Part shown: piece by piece, positions 59,677-64,000 of the stretch
Numbering within the stretch: position 1 is the stretch's first letter
How the letters are laid out: each line of letters opens with the position of its first letter
The notes under the pieces: generated by a model
The model's database searches: none
What the model saw: the letters and a program-made list of their open reading frames with translations, nothing else
Told to the model about the DNA's origin: nothing
Translations under genes and position numbers: made by a program
Source of the DNA: Perilla frutescens
Taxonomy: Eukaryota > Streptophyta > Magnoliopsida > Lamiales > Lamiaceae
Direction: 5' to 3'
Length of the DNA stretch: 64,000 bases
Assembly: GCA_026008535.1 (NCBI GenBank)
Contig: BRKX01000009.1
Span: 52,759,001 to 52,823,000, forward strand

Positions 59677-61270
59677 TGACGCGCTATCGTTTCACGCCCA
59701 AAAATATATTTATAAACTCCTGTGCCCACAGCGAGCGTAGCTAGCCAATGAGTACGGGTCGATCCCACAGAGAGCTGTTGCGATTCTATCTTCAAGTAAC
59801 CAATCAAAAGGAGGTTTTGGTGTTGTCACTAAACTGAATGTAAATCTGCAAAAGAGACTAAAGAAAACTATCAAATAACAAAAGATTCTGGCATTTGAAT
59901 TAGATCTTGGTTAAACATAAAACAACTCGATCATGGGCACACCGATTTTCATACATGATAGGTCATCTAGTTATGGTGACCGGATTCCTCTCATGCGTCT
60001 CATCATCCATCCTTTCATTTTAGGTTTAAAGGTGATTCATCTTCGATTAAACCCCTAACCAGTTACCCACCTCCCGATTCCTCTAAGAGATGTAAGCAAA
60101 CAAGCAGCAGTGTGCCCTAGACGGACCCAGATCTATTGTGTTCAACTGATTCCTCTTGTGCCCACAACACCCCATTAATTCCCTTATTACTCTATGAACC
60201 GACACACAGTCACGATTCGCCAATTCAATTAATAGTGGTGTGCCCTCTTTACCTAACGAGTGATCAGCCACATTGGGCACTTCAGACACATACTCACGTG
60301 GAACGAGGCACAAGAATTAACGGAAACTAATCATGCATTACTATGCCCATTTTGGCCTCACGAGTCCAGATTTATGCTTAATCCAATTTCATCATTCAAA
60401 CGCCAGAATTAAAGATCTAGCCGAGAAGGCTAGACATAATTAAACTTGCAGAATTTAAAGACATAAAAATAAACGAAAACTTACGGATTTAATTAACCAA
60501 AAACTCGACTCCAACGTCGATAAAACCGAACATATCCTAAGTCCCGAAGGTTTAAGACCTTTCGGATTGTTTTGCTGCCTAAGCAGCGTACGGTAATTAA
60601 ATGCAGAAAATGTAAAGTGTAGAAATGTTTCAGAGTATCTATCCACCTCTTCCAGAAATTAAACTTGTTTAAGTAGTTACATTTCTGAGTAGAGTCTCCC
60701 CCACAGGTGGGGGTCTTCTGCTGAAAATCCGGAACGGCGTGCCCTCACTGACTGGACTGGATAAGCTTCAGCTTCAACAAATCCCTATTTTTTAGGGATT
60801 GCTCTTATCTCCTTAGATTGAGCTTTATCTCCTCAACTGAGCTTATCCTTTTGTTGCAGCACCTTCCAGGAGTCCAGCTTAGCTCCAACTCTCCCGCGGA
60901 TAATGTAGCTATCTTTCCACCAGCTGTTCTTCAACTAACTCCCGAATTCTACTGGAATGCTCACTCTGGCCTGTGGTCGAGTCTGTGCGAGTACTGTGGG
61001 CACGGCATCGTCTGTCAGCTCCATCCGTATCTGATATGCCCACTTCACTGACCGAATGTGGGATGGATACTGAGGACGTCCCCTGTCCCTCTGATGATCA
61101 TATGTGCGAGATAATCGTGAATATTTGGGCATAAAATGCCCCTTCCGCCAGACTCGACTCTTGTAATGCCCTTTGACCGCAACCTGGTTCTTTTCGACTC
61201 AATACACACTAAAAAGGACATTTATACACGATAAAATGCCCCTAAAAACACGAAATAAATGGACTTATCA
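59677..61270 (-). repeat. 5' LTR of element C (1594 bp)
   Basis: It starts TGATAAGTCC and ends GATAGCGCGTCA on the minus strand, with no insertion or deletion relative to the 3' LTR that I could see. Confidence 0.92.
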
Positions 61271-62718
61271 CACGCCTTTAGCATATATAGATAACTAGGA
61301 AGCTTTTGATATGAATCTATATGTCCACCATATAGCATCGAGATTGCAGCATTCCGTGCGCGCAGTGCAATTTGATAGCTTGCCCGAATTCCAAACTCAT
61401 GAAGTAGCTCTGTCATAATCTCTCGGGGTTTCATAATTTTCTCCTCACGACGCATCTTGCGAGCATAATAGGCAGCAACTGCCTTAGCTCGAACATTTCT
61501 TGCACCAACAGAGCCCAAATCGAGATTGCACGTATGTTGCAAGAATTTGTGAACAATCCAATAACTTCCTCTCCAAGATGCACGCAGCTCAAAAGTGCAA
61601 CTAGGATTATGTTTGCAAACATACTCCACACGACTTCCGCAAGAACGAGGTACTTTAAACTCAGCTTTGCGTTCCATGTGCCAAAGTCTAACAGCAACGT
61701 AGAGATCTTCTTTTGTATAAAATATAGATCCCTTCCTCACTGGTTCATCAATAACGTGATCCAAATTACGTACCACCGGTGAGTCAGTGCAATCAAGAGG
61801 AATAACTGGAATAATCCAATTACGTACATCCTCAGGTTCTGGTTCAACTTGGCTACGGGATGCAGTAGGTTGGTTGGTCGGAACGAGCATGCTCAACAGT
61901 TGATTAATGCCACCCTCTCGACGAATCCACGAAGTAAAGTCGTGAAATGTACAGTTAGAAAATCATGTTCCGAATGGCTCCTCATCATCCTCAGACGGTA
62001 CATCGAGATCAGCTTCATCGCCATAGTCATCGTCTGTCTCCACAACACCATTACTGTCAGCAGCCACATCGTCATTTTGAGCATCATGAAATGGGGAACC
62101 TCCACCTGCGTAATAAGTTGTTGTTGCATCATAAAATGCAGTACCCTCACCTGCATCAGTATTTGGTGCTGCTTCGGCCTCATATTGTGGTTCTATACCG
62201 CTCCCACTCCCCCACCAGTTGTCTGACAACCAGTTTGATTTCCCAAAACGCTCAATATCCTCATCTGTAGGGTTGAACGAAGGTTGTGCCGAGCAATCAA
62301 ATTGAGGAACGTAAGAATACGGATCAGGTCGGGTGTTTGTAGGATAGTGGGTCGATGATTCCGGTTGGGTCATGACATCTTGGACAGTAAATGGTTCCGA
62401 TTGGGTGCCTCCGACATTTTGATAGTGCACGAGATACACAGTTGGCTCCGGCTCCATTGTGAACAGACGTAACAAATCCATATCACTACCGATAATGGAT
62501 CTCAACATCCTTCCAGATCGGGATATCGATAAGGAGTAAATTTGGTATTCTTCTCTAATAGCTTCTGCTGATAATATGTAGATAATTGCATCCCTTAACG
62601 CTGTTAGGGATACATTGCTCGCCGGAATATAGCCGAGTCGCTCATTTCCACCAATATAATTGGATTGATCGTCAAATTGACCGTTATAATTAACAATAAC
62701 AGATCGCCAATCTTCCAT
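61271..62718 (-). pseudogene. Transposase N-terminal part
   Basis: ATG at 62718 opens a frame with the MuDR N-terminal fold, a Pro/Asp-rich linker, a TGA at 61963-61965, and then the DNA-binding region with Cys residues around VCKHNPSC. It ends at LKA(C), where element C entered. The start was chosen as the first ATG of the long open frame. Confidence 0.75.
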
Positions 62719-62924
62719 CTCTCACTCTAATTTTTTTGGATATAAATTTAAATCTAAATATTTTTCTCTCTAATATTTTGGATATGAATTGAAATCTAAA
62801 AAAATTTCTCTCTAATTTTTTGTGTGATTTTGCTTGTTGTCGATGTATATGTGTATATATAGAAGATTATTTTGGTTGTTGGAAGAATTGAAGCATGCTT
62901 CAATTATGGAGACATGGACTCATG

Positions 62925-63175
62925 ACAAGTAGCGATCGACAGATACCAAATAGCAGTCGACAGATACCCAGTAGTGGTCGACAGGTACTAAGTGGTGGTC
63001 GATCGACTACTAGCTGTCCACAGGGACCAAGTTGCGATCGAACAATACCCAGTAATGGTCGATTGGTACCTAGTAGCTATCCATAGGGACCAAGTTGCGA
63101 TCAACCAATATCCAATAGTGGTCGACTGGTACCTAGTAACGATCGATTGTTCTTTGGTCATGGTCGACAAATACT
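62925..63175. repeat. GTCGAC minisatellite array 4
   Basis: About eleven degenerate units like CAGTAGTGGTCGACAGGTAC, plus TAGCTGTCCACAGGGACC. It lies about 210 bp upstream of the MuDR transposase start, preceded by the GGAAGAATTGAAGC phrase that also precedes array 3. Confidence 0.85.
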
Positions 63176-63189
63176 ACAATAATTGAAGT

Positions 63190-64000
63190 CAGTATTTCAT
63201 AAACTAATAAATCCGTACACTCAGTTATTTAAATCTGGTACAGAAATTGAGAAAAAACTGATGTTGCAATTAATTTAAAGTACTTTTGAAAGATTATATA
63301 GTAAAAGTGGGTATAGGATGAATTGAATTTTTTGAATGGATATTAATGATTTTACATTATTTAAAATAGGTATAGAGTAATTGATCCCCTAAACAAAATA
63401 AGCTGCTGAATTTTAATAACTCTTTTATGTTGCTCAACGCTTCAAAAGTATAATTTTTACTAAAAACTACAAAAATCTATATATAATATATAAAAACACA
63501 GTTTTTCCCTCTTTTTCCAGCCAAATTTACGGTTATATTTACAGCTAGTTGTAACTTTTAGATAAAATCAGTTTATAAAAACATCCCCCACCATAATGGC
63601 TATGAACAATTTAAGTGTTCCCTATGTTTCTTCGATTGAATAGCAGATAGCATTTGATATATAGAGTTCTTCATTTAGGAAAATTACGAGTGTTTGATTG
63701 GACAATATTAAACATAAATACGATGTTAATATATCTTTCAATATTTGTTTTCGTTTCAAATGAGTTAATTATTGCATAATACCTAATCTTATGATAGACA
63801 AAAGATTGATAATCTACCAATTAATTATGATTACACCCTTGGCGTTTTGAAAGATAGAAAAGTTCTCCTTAATTTATTGGAAAAAGCATCTCATAGAATT
63901 TTACTTGATTGATTGCAAATAATATTAATTTAAAGATGAAATGTAATCTCATAATAATCATTTTCTTTATTTCAATTTTTTTTATTATATAAACTTATAA
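63190..64000. other. AT-rich tail, no gene seen
   Basis: About 800 bp of AT-rich sequence. Neither strand shows a credible exon, LTR or repeat array. Confidence 0.6.

Larger units (their letters stand above)
48982..61270 (-). mobile_element. Element C: structurally complete Athila-type gypsy retrotransposon
   Basis: Two 1594-bp LTRs differ at about two dozen positions by eye (roughly 98.5% identity). They enclose a primer-binding site, gag-pro-pol in one frame, an additional open reading frame and a purine-rich tract, all on the minus strand. CACG is duplicated at 48978-48981 and 61271-61274 (4 bp rather than the usual 5). Four in-frame stops in gag-pol and a mutated reverse-transcriptase box make it defective. 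It inserted into the MuDR transposase gene. Confidence 0.92.
47665..62718 (-). pseudogene. MuDR-type (MULE) transposase gene split by element C
   Basis: N-terminal part at 62718-61275 with a PB1-like start (WRSVIVNYNG), acidic linker and MuDR zinc-binding region (EYVCKHNPSCTFELRASWRG). Catalytic part at 48977-48374 (VIVIDGTHLKG, IMSDQHISISNAM, CTYHLKNK). SWIM finger (CECREFQDDLMPCSH) up to 48071, an intron at 48070-47993, and a C-terminal zinc knuckle ending at 47665. Deleting element C and one CACG restores the frame across YMLKAC and NPNTY. Damage: TGA at 61963, TAG at 48698, a frameshift near 48381, TGA at 47776. Confidence 0.85.

Overview
The window is nuclear DNA of a flowering plant, probably a eudicot. 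It is AT-rich, has GT-AG introns, and holds nested Ty3/gypsy (Athila-type), Ty1/copia, LINE, hAT and Mutator-like elements. Nothing bacterial or organellar is visible. I saw no intact conventional host gene, no tRNA or rRNA and no CRISPR array. Almost everything is transposon sequence or broken genes of the type carried by Mutator-like elements. The species cannot be fixed from the sequence.

Layout. (1) 1-21381, minus strand: a seven-exon gene whose exon phases all agree. It is damaged by in-frame stops and a frameshift, and exon 4 is split by LTR element A (2231-20145, TSD TGGGT). A carries a full Athila-type element B on the opposite strand (4489-16208, TSD GATGG), and its 3' LTR holds a hAT element (18453-19231, 8-bp TSD). 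(2) 21718-23495: a large inverted repeat with arms of about 800 bp upstream of that gene. (3) 24687-27565: a decayed minus-strand copia element (Ale-like). (4) 27566 to about 36180: a second minus-strand copia element, interrupted by two solo LTRs (29540-30824, TSD TCACC; 33878-35276, TSD CCAAG). (5) About 36510-41414: a LINE carrying a deleted Mutator-like element (37388-39632) with long TIRs. (6) About 42007-63175: a convergent pair of broken genes, a DUF1985-like gene on the plus strand (44944 to about 46700) and a MuDR-type transposase on the minus strand (62718-47665). The transposase gene is split by Athila-type element C (48982-61270). Four arrays of a GTCGAC-containing minisatellite occur only in and around this pair.

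How the parts relate. The insertions can be ordered because target-site duplications rejoin broken reading frames: A in the first gene, then B in A; C in the MuDR transposase; a MULE in the LINE; two solo LTRs in the second copia. B and C are the same family. Each has gag-pro-pol in one frame, followed by a separate downstream ORF of about 640 residues. In C that ORF is fully open although gag-pol has four stops and a mutated reverse-transcriptase active site. In both copies the ORF is preceded by the same TATA-like box. This lysine/glutamate-rich ORF with an NLS-like cluster, and the MuDR/DUF1985 pair with its private minisatellite, are the two signals most worth following.
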